This document shows positions 30,178-42,720 of a stretch of 64,000 bases of DNA, piece by piece. This stretch comes from Cavia porcellus. Taxonomy: Eukaryota > Chordata > Mammalia > Rodentia > Caviidae. The position numbers were made by a program, and so were the translations under genes. The stretch's first letter is position 1; every line of letters begins with the position of its first letter. The notes beneath the pieces were generated by a model. That model did not search any database and had not been told where the DNA came from. It saw only the letters and a program-made list of their open reading frames with translations. The stretch spans positions 17,696,001-17,760,000 of the forward strand of contig NW_026947486.1 of NCBI RefSeq assembly GCF_034190915.1, in the 5' to 3' direction.

Positions 30178-32850
30178 ATGTCAAAAATAAACCAGTATAT
30201 AAAAGCAATAACCATTAATATAATTGGTCTCAATTCACCAATTAAAAGAAACAAACCAGCAGAATGGATCAAGAAACAACATCCAACCATATGCTGTCTA
30301 CAAGAAACCCATCTAACCCAAAAGGAAACTGAAACTGAAAGTCAAAGGAAGAAAAACAGTATTTCATGCAACAGGAACCCCCCCCCAAAAAAGCAGGGGC
30401 AGCTATTCTGTTTGCAGACAATATGAACTTCAAACCAAGAATGATCCAAAGAGATAAAGAATGTCACTACATACTAGTTAGGGGAAAACTTCAGAAGGAA
30501 GAGATAACAATCAAATATATATGCACCAAATTCCAAAGCACCCAGCTATACAAAGCAAGTATTAACAGAAATGAAAAATCAAATAAGCAATAACACAATT
30601 ATAACAGGAGACCTTAAGAAACCATTGACACCAGGAGACAGATCAATCAGACAAAATCATCAAAGAAATAACACAACTGAATAACAGTTGTAAACAAATG
30701 GACTTGATAGAGATATACAGAGTGTTCCATCCAACAACATCAGAATGTACATTCTTCTCAGCAGTACATAGGACATTCTCTGAAATAGGCCACATTCTAG
30801 TCCACAGAATATACTGAAGTACATGCAAAAGAGTAGAAATTATCTCATGCATATTATCAGACCATAGCACCATGAAACTAGAAATTAATGAGAAAAGAAA
30901 CTGCAAAACCTCCACAAACACATGGAAATTGAATAACACACTCTTGAGCAATCAGTGTGTCACAGAGGAAATTAAAGAAGAAATTAAACAATACTAATAA
31001 GCAAACAAAAATAAAAATACAACATAGCAGAATCTCTGGGATGCAATGAAAGCAGTCCTCAGAGGAAAATTCATTGCACTGAGTTTCCACATCAGGAAAA
31101 TAGAATGAACACAAATACACACCTTGATGCTACACCTCAAACGCCTAGAAAAAGAAGAGCAAGTCAAGCCTGAAGCCAAAAGAAGGGAGGAAATTATAAA
31201 GATTAGAGAATAAACTAACACAATAGAGATTAAGAGCACAATCAAAAGAATCAATGAATCAGGAAGATGTTCTTTGAAAGAATAAATAAAATTGATAAGC
31301 CCCTAGCCAACCTTATTTTTAAAAAAGAAAGATATAAATGAATATAAATAAATGAATTCAGCAATGTAACTGGATACAAAGTCAATATCCAAAAGTCAAT
31401 AGCATTCCTATAGACTAACCACAAAATCACTGAGATAGAAATAAGAGAAGCCACACCATTCACACTAGCATACAAAAAACTGAAATACTTAGGAATTAAT
31501 CTCACAAAAGTAGTAAAATCCTATATAGGGAAAACTATAATACCCTTAAAAAGGAAATTCAAGAGGATCTCAGAAAATGGAAGAATAAATATTGTGAAAA
31601 TGGCCATTTTTCCAAAATTTTTATATAATTTCAATGCAATCCCAATGAAAATACCATCAACATACCTCATAGATCTAGAGAAATCACTCCTAAAATTCAT
31701 CAGCAGAAAAGACCTAGAATAGCAAAGACAGTTCTAAGCAGCAAAGGCAAGACAGGAGGTATCACAATCCCTGACCTGAAGTTATACTACAAAGTTACTG
31801 TAATAAAATCAACATGGTACTGGAATAAAAACAGATCTGAAAATCAGTGGAATAGATTAGAAGGATACAGCCACAACTACAAAACACACTCAACCAGTTT
31901 ATCTTTTATAAAAGGACCAAACATGTTCACTGGAAGAATGACAGTCTCTTTAATAAATGGTGATGGAAAAACTGGCTCTCCATATGTTGAAAACTAAAAC
32001 TAGACCCATGCCTATCACCATGTACTAAACTAAAATCTAAATAAATCAAACACCTGAATATTAAAACAGAAACAATAAATCTGTTGAGTACAAAGTAGGT
32101 AAATATCTTGAAGACATATAGGTAGTTAGAGAATTCATGAACAGGAATCAAATGGCACAGGAAATACTTCCCAGAATCAATAACTGGAATCAAGTTTTAT
32201 TAAAAAGTTTCTTCATGTCAAAAGAAATTTCCAACATAGTGAAAAGAAAACCTAGAAACAGTGAAAAAATCATAGTGAACTGTCCCTCAGGCAAAGGACT
32301 TCTGTCTAAAGCATATAAAGAATTAAAAACAATCAGACCCCTGAAATTCAAACATCCAATCCAAAAATCGGCAATTGAGATGAATACTCACTTCTCAGAT
32401 GAAGAAATACAAATGGCAAGTGAATACATGAAAAAATGTTTATCATCGTTAGTCCTTAGAGAAATGCAAATTAAAACAACATTGAGATTCCATCTCACTC
32501 CAGAAATAATGGTCATGATCAAGAAAACTACCAACAACAAATGCTGAATAGGCTGTTGGAAAAAAGGAACTCTCCTGCACTATTGGTGGGAGTGTAGACT
32601 GGTGCAACCACTGCAGAAGTCAGTCTGGAGATTTCTCATAAATCTGAGATTGGAAGTTCCATTTGACCCAGCTATTCCACTTCTACGCATAATCCCAGAA
32701 GAACTGAAAGCATCATACCACAGTGATATATGTGCACCCATGTTTATAGCAGCACAATTTGTAATAGCCAGATCTTGGAAACAACCTAAGTGTCCATCAA
32801 CTGAGGAATGGATAAAAAAGTTGAGGCATTTTTATACAATGTAGTACTAC
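30178..32850 (+). pseudogene. L1-A ORF2, RT core deleted
   Basis: The ATG is kept (30178), followed by A-I-T-I-N-I-I-G-L-N-S-P-I-K-R-N and the endonuclease Glu in C-C-L-Q-E-T-H-L. A C run at 30379-30387 shifts the frame. Endonuclease sequence continues to about 31300. The RT core is then missing, and the C-terminal part (31345-32850) reads on in pieces (32137-32547, 32602-32844). Confidence 0.85.
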
Positions 32851-32935
32851 TCAACTATAAAGAATGATCACATTGAGATATTTATAAATAAATGGACACA
32901 ACTTGAGGCCATATTCATAAGCGAAATCTTGTAAA

Positions 32936-33170
32936 CAACCCAAATGTTCATCAACCAAAGAATGAATTCTAAAATGTGGTATATTTATACAATGGGATAA
33001 TACTAAGCCATAAAGAATAAACTTGAGGTTTTTATAGGTAAATACATAAAACTTGAGACTATATTCATAAGTGAAGTAAATCAGACTTACATGTGTAAAC
33101 ACTATATTGTCTCCCTGGTATGAGAACCTGCAGAGTAAGTAAAGTCTAAAATATACAATAGATACTGTGA
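32936..33170 (+). mobile_element. L1 ORF2 3' end, second copy in tandem
   Basis: 'gtaaacaacccaaatgttca' to 'tgtctccctggtatgagaac' repeats the final ORF2 codons and 3' UTR start already seen just upstream at 32740-32935. It is a separate, more diverged L1 fragment. Confidence 0.72.
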
Positions 33171-33950
33171 AAAAGGAAGAAATAATTCAAAAAGGAACAT
33201 TGGTCCACTGTTGGTGGACATGTAGACTGATGCATCCACTGTGGAAATCACTATGGAGATTTCTCAAAAGACTAGGATTGGAAGTTATAGCTATTCCCCT
33301 CCTGGGTATTTTCCCAGAAAAACTGAAAAGGTCATATCACAGTGATATATGTGCACCCATGTTCATAGCAGCACAATTTGTGATAGGTAAATCTTGGAAA
33401 CAACCAAAGTGCCCATCAACTGCAGAGTGGATGGAAAAGATGTGGTACATTTATACAATGGAATATTACTCAACTATAAAAAGGATGATCTTGATGCCTT
33501 TATAGGTAAATGGAAGCAACTGGAGACTATCTTCATAAGTGAAATAAATAAGAATCATATTTATACACATCTCATTGTGTCTCTAGTGTAAAAAATAATA
33601 AAAACTGTAGGAGTAATAAAACCTAAAATGTGTAATTTGCCATTGTAAAAAAGAGAGAAAAAGAAAGTGCTCTAAAGATATAACTGCATATATGTTTAAG
33701 TGTGTAACATAGATAACCATATTACTAAGTTTGTGGTGGATCATTGAGCAGAACTGTTTGCAATCTCACTGTTTGAATGTCCACTTTGTATGCTTTAATT
33801 TTGTAACTTGATCAACTATTTCTAAGATGACAATATGTAATTTGTCAACTAGTTATTTATTAGTGTTTTTTAATTTCTGTATTATTTCTACCCCTTTTTC
33901 TCTTTTGCTTTTTTTCTCTTTAAGTAAAATATTAAAAAACAAAAAAGGAA
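33171..33950 (+). mobile_element. L1 ORF2 3' end plus 3' UTR, third copy
   Basis: A further ORF2 C-terminus is open at 33167-33505 ([19 protein letters not shown]). It is followed by an L1-C-type 3' UTR ('gtttgaatgtccactttgta') ending '...ctttaagtaaaatattaa'. Confidence 0.8.
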
Positions 33951-34230
33951 CTAGGATGGGTAAAATGGAAAAAGACAGTAGGGAAAAGAGAAAAAAGAAA
34001 GTTAATTATACTGTTAGTGTCTCTTAGTTCATTAAAAAAGAAAGTTTTCACTAATACCAATTTGAGAAATTTTTATGTTTTTATCTTATATCCTGAACAA
34101 CTACTTTAAAGATAATAACATGTATTGCTTTAAATATCATTATATTTCTATTATTTATTATAAAATGTTTAACTTTGTCCATAAAATAAAAATAAGTTGT
34201 GACTTAAAATTTAAAAAATAAAAAAGAAAA
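33951..34230 (+). mobile_element. L1 3' UTR fragment
   Basis: 'gatgggtaaaatggaaaaag' and 'ctgaacaactactttaaaga' resemble the L1-D 3' UTR. It may be the continuation of the fragment at 32936-33170 split by the third copy. Confidence 0.5.
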
Positions 34231-36401
34231 TAATGATTCCTTTAAAGATGAACTGCTAAATGCACTTAAAAACAATGAGAAATTAAAAACTAGATCAAAC
34301 ACTTGCTAGATGACATAAAAAAACTACTGACATAAAAAACCAGTAACTACTATAAGGAAAAAATCAGAAGAACACAGATGGCATAAAAAATTTGTTCATA
34401 GACAATGATCAAAAATTTCCCAAATATAAGGAAAGAAGAAAATAAGTCAGGTATATAGATTCCAAATAGTCATGAATAAAAAAGAACCTCTCTCTATGAC
34501 ATTATACTCATTGTAACAGAGCTCCATCACAGAGACCAAAAATTTGATAAAGGCAATGAATCACAGAAAACAGAAAACACACTAGAACTAGAGCAGACAT
34601 CTCAACACAAACTTGAAAGGGAGAAAAGCTTACAGTAAAGTGTTTCAAGCTTTAAAACAAAGCTTTCAACTTTGAAATATATATCCTAAAAAAGTTTCAT
34701 TTTAAAATTGATAAAGAAATATGATATTTCTAAGAAAAAGTACCTCAAGATATCAATGATTACAAAACCACCATAAATTGATACCTTGAATTAACAGCTG
34801 TCAATGTAAATGTGCTTCATTCCTCAATCAGAAGACATGCAGTATGGATCAAGAAACAAAACCCAAGAATATACAGAATATAAGAAAAATATTTAATTAA
34901 AAGAAGAAATTCACACAGTAAAAAATATAAAGATGGAAAACGATATTCCATGCAATTAGAACCCAGAAAAGAGCAGGAGTAGCTATCCTAATTTCAGAAA
35001 AGTAACTTTCAAGTCAATATTGATCAGAAGAGACAAAGTAGTTCACTACATATTTGTTAAGGAAACAATTCAACAAAAAGAGATAGCAAGTATAAACATG
35101 TATGCACCAAACACTAGTGCAGCCACCTTCATAAAACAAACACTACTGGACATGAAAAATATATAAAATTATAAAAGCAGACCTCAATACTTGGCTGTCA
35201 CAAATAGAAAGATTAAGTGACAAAAAAATCAATGAAGATATACCAGAGTAGGAAAAAACTTTTGAAAAATTGGACCTACTAGATATGTACTGAGTCTTCT
35301 AACCAACAACAGAACACACATTTTTCTCGAGCAAATGGAAAGTTCTCCAAAATAAATCATGTACTAGACCATAAAGCATGCCTAAAAAAATGAAAAAGGA
35401 CTAAAATTATCTCATGTATATTATCAGATCATAGTGCAATTAAACTAGAAATCAGTGGCAAAAGAAACCACAGATATTATGCAAAAACATGGAAATTTGG
35501 CAATATTCTCTGGAATAATAAATGGATCTCAAATAATACTAAAGAATAAACAAGACAGCCACCAAAATTTAAATAATAATGCTAGTAAAACACAATGGAA
35601 CATATGGGACACATAAAAGAAGTCATAAATGAAAGTTTATATTAGTGAATGTCCACATCATAAAAAGAGCAGGCTCAAATAAATAACCTAATGATGCACC
35701 TTAAGGTTCTAGAAAAACATAAACAATCCGTTTCCAAAGTTATGATGAGAAAGAAAACTATGAAAGTCACATCAGTAACTAATAAAATTGAGACTAAAAG
35801 GTAGTACCAAGAACAAATTAATCAGAGTTTGTTCTTTGAAAGAATAAACCAAAGGGACAAACCCTCAGAAAACCTTAACAAAACAAGGAAAGATTCACAT
35901 GCATGCAAATAGAAAGGATAAAGGTGAAATTACAAAAGATTCTGTTGAAGTCCAAAAGTCATTGGACTTTGAGAACTGTACTCTAATAAAGTAGAAAACT
36001 CAGGAAATTGGATAGATCTATGCATATATATGAATGACAAAAGCTGAGCCAAGAACATATAATAATCCTAAATGTTCCAACATTAATCAATGAAATTGAA
36101 GTTGTAATTTAAAAAATACTACGAACTAAGAAATATCCAAATCTCAACAGATACACTGCTGAATTCCAAAAGGACTTTAGAGGAGATCTAATGTCAGTAC
36201 TCCTGAAAAATCTTGATGGAATTGAAAGAGAATCAGTACTCCTAAAATACATCCTGGAAAGAAGAAAGAATAACCCTAATTCTAAAACCAGAAAAGAACA
36301 CAAACAAAAAGCGAACTCTAGGCCAATATTTTAATGAACCCCCACACAGAAAATCCTCAAGAAGGTACTGACAAACAAAATGTAACAAATCAAAAAGATC
36401 A
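34231..36401 (+). mobile_element. Host L1 no. 3, left part (ORF1-ORF2)
   Basis: Decayed ORF1 (34240-34800) and ORF2 endonuclease/RT start (34800-36400) are present, for example 'atggatcaagaaacaaaacc' and 'atctcatgtatattatcaga'. It ends with the L1-D TSD (36392-36401) and resumes at 40260. Confidence 0.7.
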
Positions 36402-36424
36402 GAACTGAATGGTGTGGAACCCTC

Positions 36425-36610
36425 CCATTGCCATCTCCATTGCCACAACTCAGGTGAATTCTGTGGAGGGCAGCCCCTCCTATCATCATTGCTGCCATTG
36501 TGACTCAGGTGATCTGTACCAGAAGGCCCAGAAAATGGTCATTTGTCTTGATGCTGCCACAACTACGGTGAACTGCTCCAGGAGGCCTGGAGACGAGGGG
36601 GAATGCCAGT
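36425..36610 (+). promoter_or_regulatory. L1-D 5' UTR tandem units (~57 bp)
   Basis: 'cattgccacaactcaggtga', 'cattgtgactcaggtga' and 'ctgccacaactacggtga' recur with anchors at 36451, 36505 and 36565. Each is followed by a '(c/g)agg..gcc' block. They are unrelated by eye to the L1-A/C or L1-B monomers. Confidence 0.65.
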
Positions 36611-37768
36611 GACACAGTAGGGTACCAACTAGGGTATACAGGATGGACAGGTGGGACTAGCAGCATGAAAATTCCAAAGCAATAACAATGATTTGAGCCA
36701 AAAGTTGGTAAGTTTGGTGAACCAGTGTTGTGCTAAGGGGCAAAGACACACGGAATAGAAGCAGGCAATCCCTGTTCTCTCAAGTTTATTATTGTTGTTA
36801 TTTCTTTTATTTTTCTATTTTCTTTTTTCTCTCTTTTCTTAATGATTGGGGAGCAAGCTCCATTAGAAGAACCCAAGTATCTGGCCCATTCCATGACACT
36901 TTGGGACCTACGACCAACAAGAGATGAACCTGGGGCTTTTTACATACTCTTTTCTCTCAATTTTTTTCTTTTTTCCCTCTTCTTCGTCTTTTCTTATTCT
37001 TTTTTGTTCTTCTTCCTTCTTTTACTTCTTTTGTTTATTCTCACTTTTCTAAATTCCTGCAGAAAACTCAACCCACAGAAAACTAATCTCATTCCCCAAC
37101 CCCAGAGATTCAGATAATCCCTCCAATAATTCTTCATTTTTTCTTTCATATTCCCTTATCTACTTTCCAAAACCTTGTGTGACCACTCTTTCTTTTCCAG
37201 CCTTGTTTCTACATATTTCCATTTATCTTTGTTTTATACGCTATTCTCCAGAAATTTACTCACCAGAGGATACAACCACTCTAGTAAGGGAAAACACTTT
37301 GCATACAAACTCCTAACTTACAATCAATTCTGTTTCATAACTATAGAAATTGATCCTATGGTGTAAAGTACAAAATCCATAGGTACCACAGCTTGTCAGT
37401 TTCTAAATTGTGCTTGATGTTGTTGTTAATGCCAATTTTACTGCTTTAGCCAGGATGTCATATATGTTCCAATCAGTTGTTTTCCCATCTGTAACAATAC
37501 TGGGAATCTCTGGGGTAATAACCTCACCAGAGCTCTACACCAAAGAACTGAGGGTGGAGCCAAACAGATACCAATACACCACTCTTAATTATTTGGAAAA
37601 GTGGGATCTTGGAACAGACATGAACAAGGAATTTCCTACACACAGAAGACATCTGTGAAGTACAGATAATTCCTAGAGAGGCCTAGATACTACTAATATA
37701 GCTACCTACTACAAAACTCACAAGGCTCATAGCAGAAAACAAAAAAATTTGAAATAGCAAATGACAAG

Positions 37769-38720
37769 ATGAAAAAGCAAACTAAAATCTCAGACTTCAA
37801 ACTCACCAAATATAAGTACAGGCGACATAGATATAAAATAAATTTGAAGACACATACTTCAAATTTCTGAAATGATAGCAACCAAATAAAAGAAATCCAT
37901 GAGGCTATAGAAGGAATCAGATCACAAATAATCTCTCAGGTTAAAAAAGAGAAAGTCAACATTTATAAAGGAATTGCTTAGCAAATCTAAAATAGAGATA
38001 GATTTTAAAATAGATGATGTTAGGAAAAGGATGGAAACCATGAATGATCAATATAGGAAATATAATGCATGAAATAGATTCAAACAGGTATCCAGAAAAT
38101 TAAAAATTATATTTAAAGCAGGCAAAATAGCTTGAATGAAACTGAACACAGACTTTCAGACCTTGAAGACAGGATAGTGGCTAGTGCACTTGAAAAGAAA
38201 GATCTCTTATGAATAACAAGGGACCATGAAATAGCAATTCAACACCTTCAGGACAATGCAAAGAAAATAATATAATATAAAATAAGCATATTAATGTCCA
38301 TAAAAAAACAAGAATCAACACAAATGACTTTTTAAAAAGTTGCAGAAGTAATAGCAGAAAAATTTTCCCAGGTATTAGACAAAAATCTGTCATACAGAAA
38401 AATGAGGCGTATACAACTCCACACATACATAGCCAGCATAAATCTACCCCAAGCTATATAATAATCAAAAGTCCAAACATTCAGCACAAGAACAGAATAG
38501 TAAATGTTGTCAGAGAAAATAAACAGATCAACTACAAAGGAAAGCCAACTAAAATAATGGTCGATTTCTTAACACAAACCCTCAAGTGAAGAAGAGCTTG
38601 GACTGAAGTATTTCAAGTCCTGAAAGACGACAGCATCCAAACCAGATTGACGTAACCTGCAAAACTATCTTTCAGACTTAATGGAAAAATAAGATATTTC
38701 CATGACAAGGAATAACTGAA
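37769..38720 (+). pseudogene. L1-D ORF1, disabled
   Basis: ATG at 37769 (M-K-K-Q-T-K-I-S-D-F). The upstream ATG at 37761 runs into TGA at codon 4. The coiled-coil region has in-frame stops. The RRM/CTD landmarks survive in pieces ('aactacaaaggaaagccaac', 'agaagagcttggactgaag'). Confidence 0.8.
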
Positions 38721-38980
38721 GAAATTCATGACCAACAAACCAGTGCTGCAAAAGGTACTAAAGATATTTTAGACAAAAATAAGAATGAACACAATTCCAA
38801 GAACAACACAAGAAAGATGATGATTGATGATTATCAAGCAAGCAAAGCAATTAAACAGAGGGGAAAAGTGGGTAACCAACAGTGGGAAAATGTCATGCCA
38901 GTTACTATCATCAGTGCAAATAGCCTCAATTTACCAATCAAAAGAAACAGACAGGAAGAATGGATCAAAAAACAAAATCC

Positions 38981-39066
38981 GGGGCTGGGTTTAGCTCAGC
39001 GCCATAAGCACCTGCCTTGCAAGCAGGCGATCATGAATTCGATCCCCGGTACCCATAAAAAGAGAA
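38981..39066 (+). mobile_element. ID-type SINE in L1-D ORF2
   Basis: 'ggggctgggtttagctcagc' to 'gattcgatccccggtaccc' interrupts the sequence 'caaaatcc|aaccatatgctg'. The short TSD 'aaaatcc' lies at 38974-38980 and is repeated just after the A-rich tail. One base is missing near the 5' end relative to other copies. Confidence 0.93.
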
Positions 39067-39300
39067 AAAAAAATCCAACCATATGCTGTATATAAGAAGC
39101 ACACTTAATTCAAATAGAAAATGATAGACCAAAAGTCAAAGGATGGAACACAATACTCCATGCAACAGGAACCCAGAAAATACCAGCAATAACTTTTTCA
39201 TTTGCAGACAATGTGAAATTCAAACCAAGAATGATCAAAAGACATAAAGAGAGTCATAGCATAATTGTTAGGGGAAAAATTCAAAAGGAAATGATAACAG

Positions 39301-39303
<3 letters not shown>

Positions 39304-39348
<45 letters not shown>
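39304..39348 (+). repeat. (TA)n microsatellite
   Basis: About 22 TA dinucleotides, expanded within L1-D ORF2 at a site that reads 'atatatatgcacc' in other copies. Confidence 0.97.
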
Positions 39349-39349
<1 letters not shown>

Positions 39350-40259
39350 TATAGAACCACTCAGCTATATCAGACAAATATTAATAGAAATGAAAAATCA
39401 AACAAGCAGTAACACAACTGTGATAGTGGTATTTAATACCCCATTGTCACAAAGAGATAGATCAACTAGACAAAAAAATAAGCAAAGGAAAACAGAACTG
39501 AAAGAAACCTGTGAACAAATGGAATTAGTAGATATGTACAGAAATATCCACCCAGCATTAGAATACACATTCTTCTCATCTGCATATGGGATATTCTAAG
39601 TCCCATGTGACTCAGCTATTCCCCTTCTGGATATTTTCCCATAAAAATTAAAAACATCATACCACAGGGATATATGTGCACCCATGTTTAGAGCAGCACA
39701 ATTTTTGACAGCTAAATCTTGGAAACCCAAATGTCCATCAGTGAGGAATGGATAAAAAATATATGGTATTTTTATATAATGGAGTACTACTCATCTGTAA
39801 AGAAGGATAAACTTGAGGCTTTTATAAGTAAATGGATACACTTTGAGACCATACTCATAAGTGAATTAAATCAGACTCATTCATATGCACAAACATTGTA
39901 TTGTCTCCCTAGTGCAAGAAGCTGAAAGAGTAAATAAGATCCAAAATGGGCAATGGATTATGTCAAAAGTGAAGAAAGTTGTCCAACTGAGATGGATAAA
40001 AAAAGAAAAGAAGAAAGGGAAAAAAATATATATATATATGTTTATACAAGATGGCTAAGATAGTTCTACTATTAATTTCCATTAGTTCAATGAAATGAAT
40101 GGCTTGTATTTATATTGTTTTATCAAATTTTCATACCTATATCTTGTAATCTGAGCAACTACTTTAAAGATAACTATATGCAATATACTAACTATTGTTA
40201 ATCTCCTATTTTCTTGTTTTAAATTCTGTATCATCTTTATTTTTTTCTCTTTAAAATAT

Positions 40260-41140
40260 AAAAGGTCATGCACCTCACTCAAATAGGTTTCACTTCAGGG
40301 TTGCAAGAGTAGTTTAATATATGTAAATAAATAAGTGCTATACACTGAAAAAAACACACAAGGACACATATCACATAATCTTCACAATACATGCAAAAAC
40401 CTTTGACAAATCCAGTATCTATTCATGTTAAAACCCTTAAAAACAAATATAGAAGGACACTATCTCAATCTCATAAGAACCATGTGTAACATAACTTCTG
40501 GCAACACCATATTAAATGGGAAAAATAAAGAGATATACTTCTAAAATTAAGAACAAAACAAAATGTTCACATTCATCACCCCATTCAATACAGTGTAGAA
40601 ACATTGGCGAGAGCAATCAATAAAAATAAAGAAATATAAGGGATATTCATAGGCAATGAAGAAGTCAATTTAGCATTATCTAAAGATCCTGAACCAAAAA
40701 AAATTGAAACAAGAAATTCCATTGAATTCTATCCCCCTTCTAGGTACTTGCCCAGGGTAAATAAATAGTGATGTTTAAACCCAATAAAGTACTACTGTGC
40801 CATAAAGGATAAATTTGAGTCATTTGTAGGAAAATAGATGCATTTAAAAGCATAATTTTAAATAAATAAAGCACAAAACTTAAATATTGTATGGTTTATT
40901 TTAAATAAGAAACACAACATACACATAAATCATAAAATAAAAATTGATAATATGAAGTAAGGATATAGGTCTTTCTCAAATGGAAAGAAAGTTAAGAGAC
41001 AGGTGAAGGGGGTAGGGACGGGATGAAAAAATAATTAAGATATGTTATGTACATATACCAATCCCCAGGAGAAATGTAATCATTTTGTACTCCACATCAC
41101 CCTAATAAAAATTTTAAAATGTTTACCTTAATCAATAAGA
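40260..41140 (+). mobile_element. Host L1 no. 3, right part
   Basis: ORF2 resumes ('gtcatgcacctcactcaaat', 'ccattcaatacagtgtaga') with a large internal deletion near 40690. It ends with an old-type 3' UTR, 'cctaataaaaattttaaaat', at about 41120. Confidence 0.7.
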
Positions 41141-42063
41141 ATTAAAAAACTGAGAATGTTTTTCTTTTTGGACTCATTTTCTTTTTTACTCCTTTTTCAC
41201 CAATTTTAAAATTATTTTTGTGGTGGGATTTGGAGAATTTTCCACCCCTGTCTTTCCTTTTTTTCCTCTTTCTCCTCTTTTTTACTTGTTTTATTTTTCC
41301 ATTCCTTTTCCCTTTTAATTATTTCCTGTTCAAATTTTCATTTATTCTCCATTTTTTATTTTTTCATTCTTGTAAACATTCTTTTTCCTTTTTTAATTTT
41401 TGTCTTTATCTAATTCTATAACTATTTTTCTGTTCCTTAATAGAATGTTTTTCCTCACTTTTCTTTCCTCCTTCTCTCTTCTTTTTTCAGTTGAAAAATT
41501 TTCTCTTTCAGGCTCCTACTCTCACCTTCGTATCTTTACTCTCTTTATGCTTTACTAATCTTTAGATAGTTAATTCTGTTACTACTGTTTAATTATTTTC
41601 CCTCATCAGTGGAGGGATAGTTGTAAAATTTAGTAGCTATTTGCTACATGTCAATATTTTATGTTAGTAATTATACTGTAGTTATAGATCTCTTTTTGAT
41701 GTTTAAGTATGATATCCTTCAGGTTCTTACATCAATATTCAGTGCATCTTGAATTATATTATTGTTGATTTCATACTGACATGGTTACATTGCTGTTGAT
41801 ATCAATAAATTTTCTCTCTACGCCAGAACTGGATGCTGAATAATTACACTGCATCCTCTCTCCCCAAATTAACAGAAGTGGTCAGATCTTGGGATAGAGG
41901 CAAAGGACTACAATTAACCATGTACAATTTATCACTGAAAAACAGGCATTAACTAAAGAGATTGCCACTTTCCAGTGAAGTAGCTCTATTATAACCACAC
42001 AAAAATCTTAGTACAAAACAATCAAACAAAAAAGAGTACAAACAAACAATATAAATGTGAAAA
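41141..42063 (+). mobile_element. Probable old L1 5' UTR (pyrimidine-rich)
   Basis: A long T/C-rich tract (41150-41470) is followed by AT-rich sequence with 'ggttacattgctgttgatat'. It resembles the L1 5' UTR around 61230-61800 in layout. It precedes an old SINE that is in turn split by L1-C. Confidence 0.45.
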
Positions 42064-42132
42064 AGATACAGCTCAGCAACACAGTGTCTGCCTGGCAAGT
42101 GTGAGGTTATGAATTAAATTTCTGGTACCAGA
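42064..42132 (+). mobile_element. Old ID SINE split by L1-C (left part)
   Basis: 'gatacagctcagcaacacag' to 'ttctggtaccaga' is a degenerate ID body. Its tail appears after L1-C at 48779-48803 (A-rich with aaat repeats). The shared 17 bases (42116-42132) are the L1-C TSD. Confidence 0.72.
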
Positions 42133-42139
42133 GCAAGCA

Positions 42140-42720
42140 GGGCCTAGAATCCAGTGCTGGGCCCTGACCACACACAGGGGTTGAGTTTCAGCTCACAGGA
42201 AAATCTTGGAACTTTACTCCCAGGTGGTAAGACTATGCCCTGCATCTGAAATCACCCTACGATCCACAGGAGGTACTGGTGGCCTAACCAGGCCATGCCC
42301 AACCAACTCCAAGCAGCACGAAGGGCTTGGAATCCAGTCCCAGGCCTTGACCACATGTACAGGTTGAATTGAGCACACAAGGAAAACTTGGAACTTTGCT
42401 CCCAGGCAGTAAGACCATGCCCTGCTTCTGAAATCACCGTAAAATACACAGGAGGTACTGGCAGGCCTAAATGAGTCATGCCCAAAGAACTCCAAGCAGC
42501 AAGCAGGGCCCAAACACACAGGTTGAATTCAAGTACATGGAGAAACCTTAGAACTTTGCTCCCAGGCAGTAAGACCATGCTCTATGTCTGAAATCACCAG
42601 AGGACACAGAGTCCCTGTGGGCCGAATTGACCCACACCCAGTGAGCTCCAAGTGGAACGCAGTTGCAGTCGGCCCTGGGAGCCAAAAGTGGGCCAAGTGA
42701 CTACCAGTACACCCAGGAAG
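42140..42720 (+). promoter_or_regulatory. L1-C 5' UTR tandem monomers (~180 bp)
   Basis: The anchor 'aaga(c/t)catgc' lies at 42229, 42411 and 42571, giving periods of 182 and 160. Shared blocks are 'ggaactttgctcccaggcag', 'ctgaaatcacc' and 'ccatgcccaa'. The unit is related to the L1-A monomers. Confidence 0.82.

Larger units (their letters stand above)
28476..32935 (+). mobile_element. L1-A: nearly full-length L1, internally deleted
   Basis: The order is tandem promoter monomers (about 28496-29035), ORF1 from 29093, ORF2 from 30178, and an ORF2 C-terminus ending near 32850-32935. At about 31320-31345 the sequence jumps from the region before the RT to 'gcaatgtaactggatacaaa', so about 1 kb including the FADD box is missing relative to L1-C. 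The boundaries are not fixed by a confident TSD ('caaggaactgg' on the left, 'aaaggaactagg' near 33945 is only suggestive). Confidence 0.85.
38830..39940 (+). pseudogene. L1-D ORF2, mostly deleted
   Basis: The endonuclease start is seen as 'cagttactatcatcagtgca' and 'ttaccaatcaaaagaaacag'. It is interrupted by a SINE (38981-39066) and a (TA)n run, and continues to 'gcatatgggatattct' near 39596. The next bases are 'aagtcccatgtgactcag', from the last part of ORF2, and the reading then ends normally near 39940. RT is absent. Confidence 0.8.
36402..40259 (+). mobile_element. L1-D: L1 with 57-bp promoter units, internally deleted
   Basis: The left duplication is 'aaaaagatca' (36392-36401) and the right is 'aaaaggtca' (40260-40268), which match with one change. 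Order: ~57-bp 5' repeats, long pyrimidine-rich 5' UTR, ORF1 (37769-38720), ORF2 start (38880-39590), an abrupt jump at about 39597 to the last 300 bp of ORF2, and a 3' UTR to about 40259. Roughly 2.9 kb of ORF2 is absent relative to L1-C. Confidence 0.82.

Noticed and set aside
28476..33957. TSD pair 'aaggaactgg' / 'aaaggaactagg' bounding L1-A
   Set aside because: The similarity lies partly in A-rich sequence, and the right copy is followed by another 3' UTR instead of the expected host ORF1, so I did not use it to set boundaries.
39590..39610. Splicing as the cause of the L1-D internal gap
   Set aside because: No GT donor follows the last base before the gap in the L1-C equivalent, so ordinary deletion is more likely.
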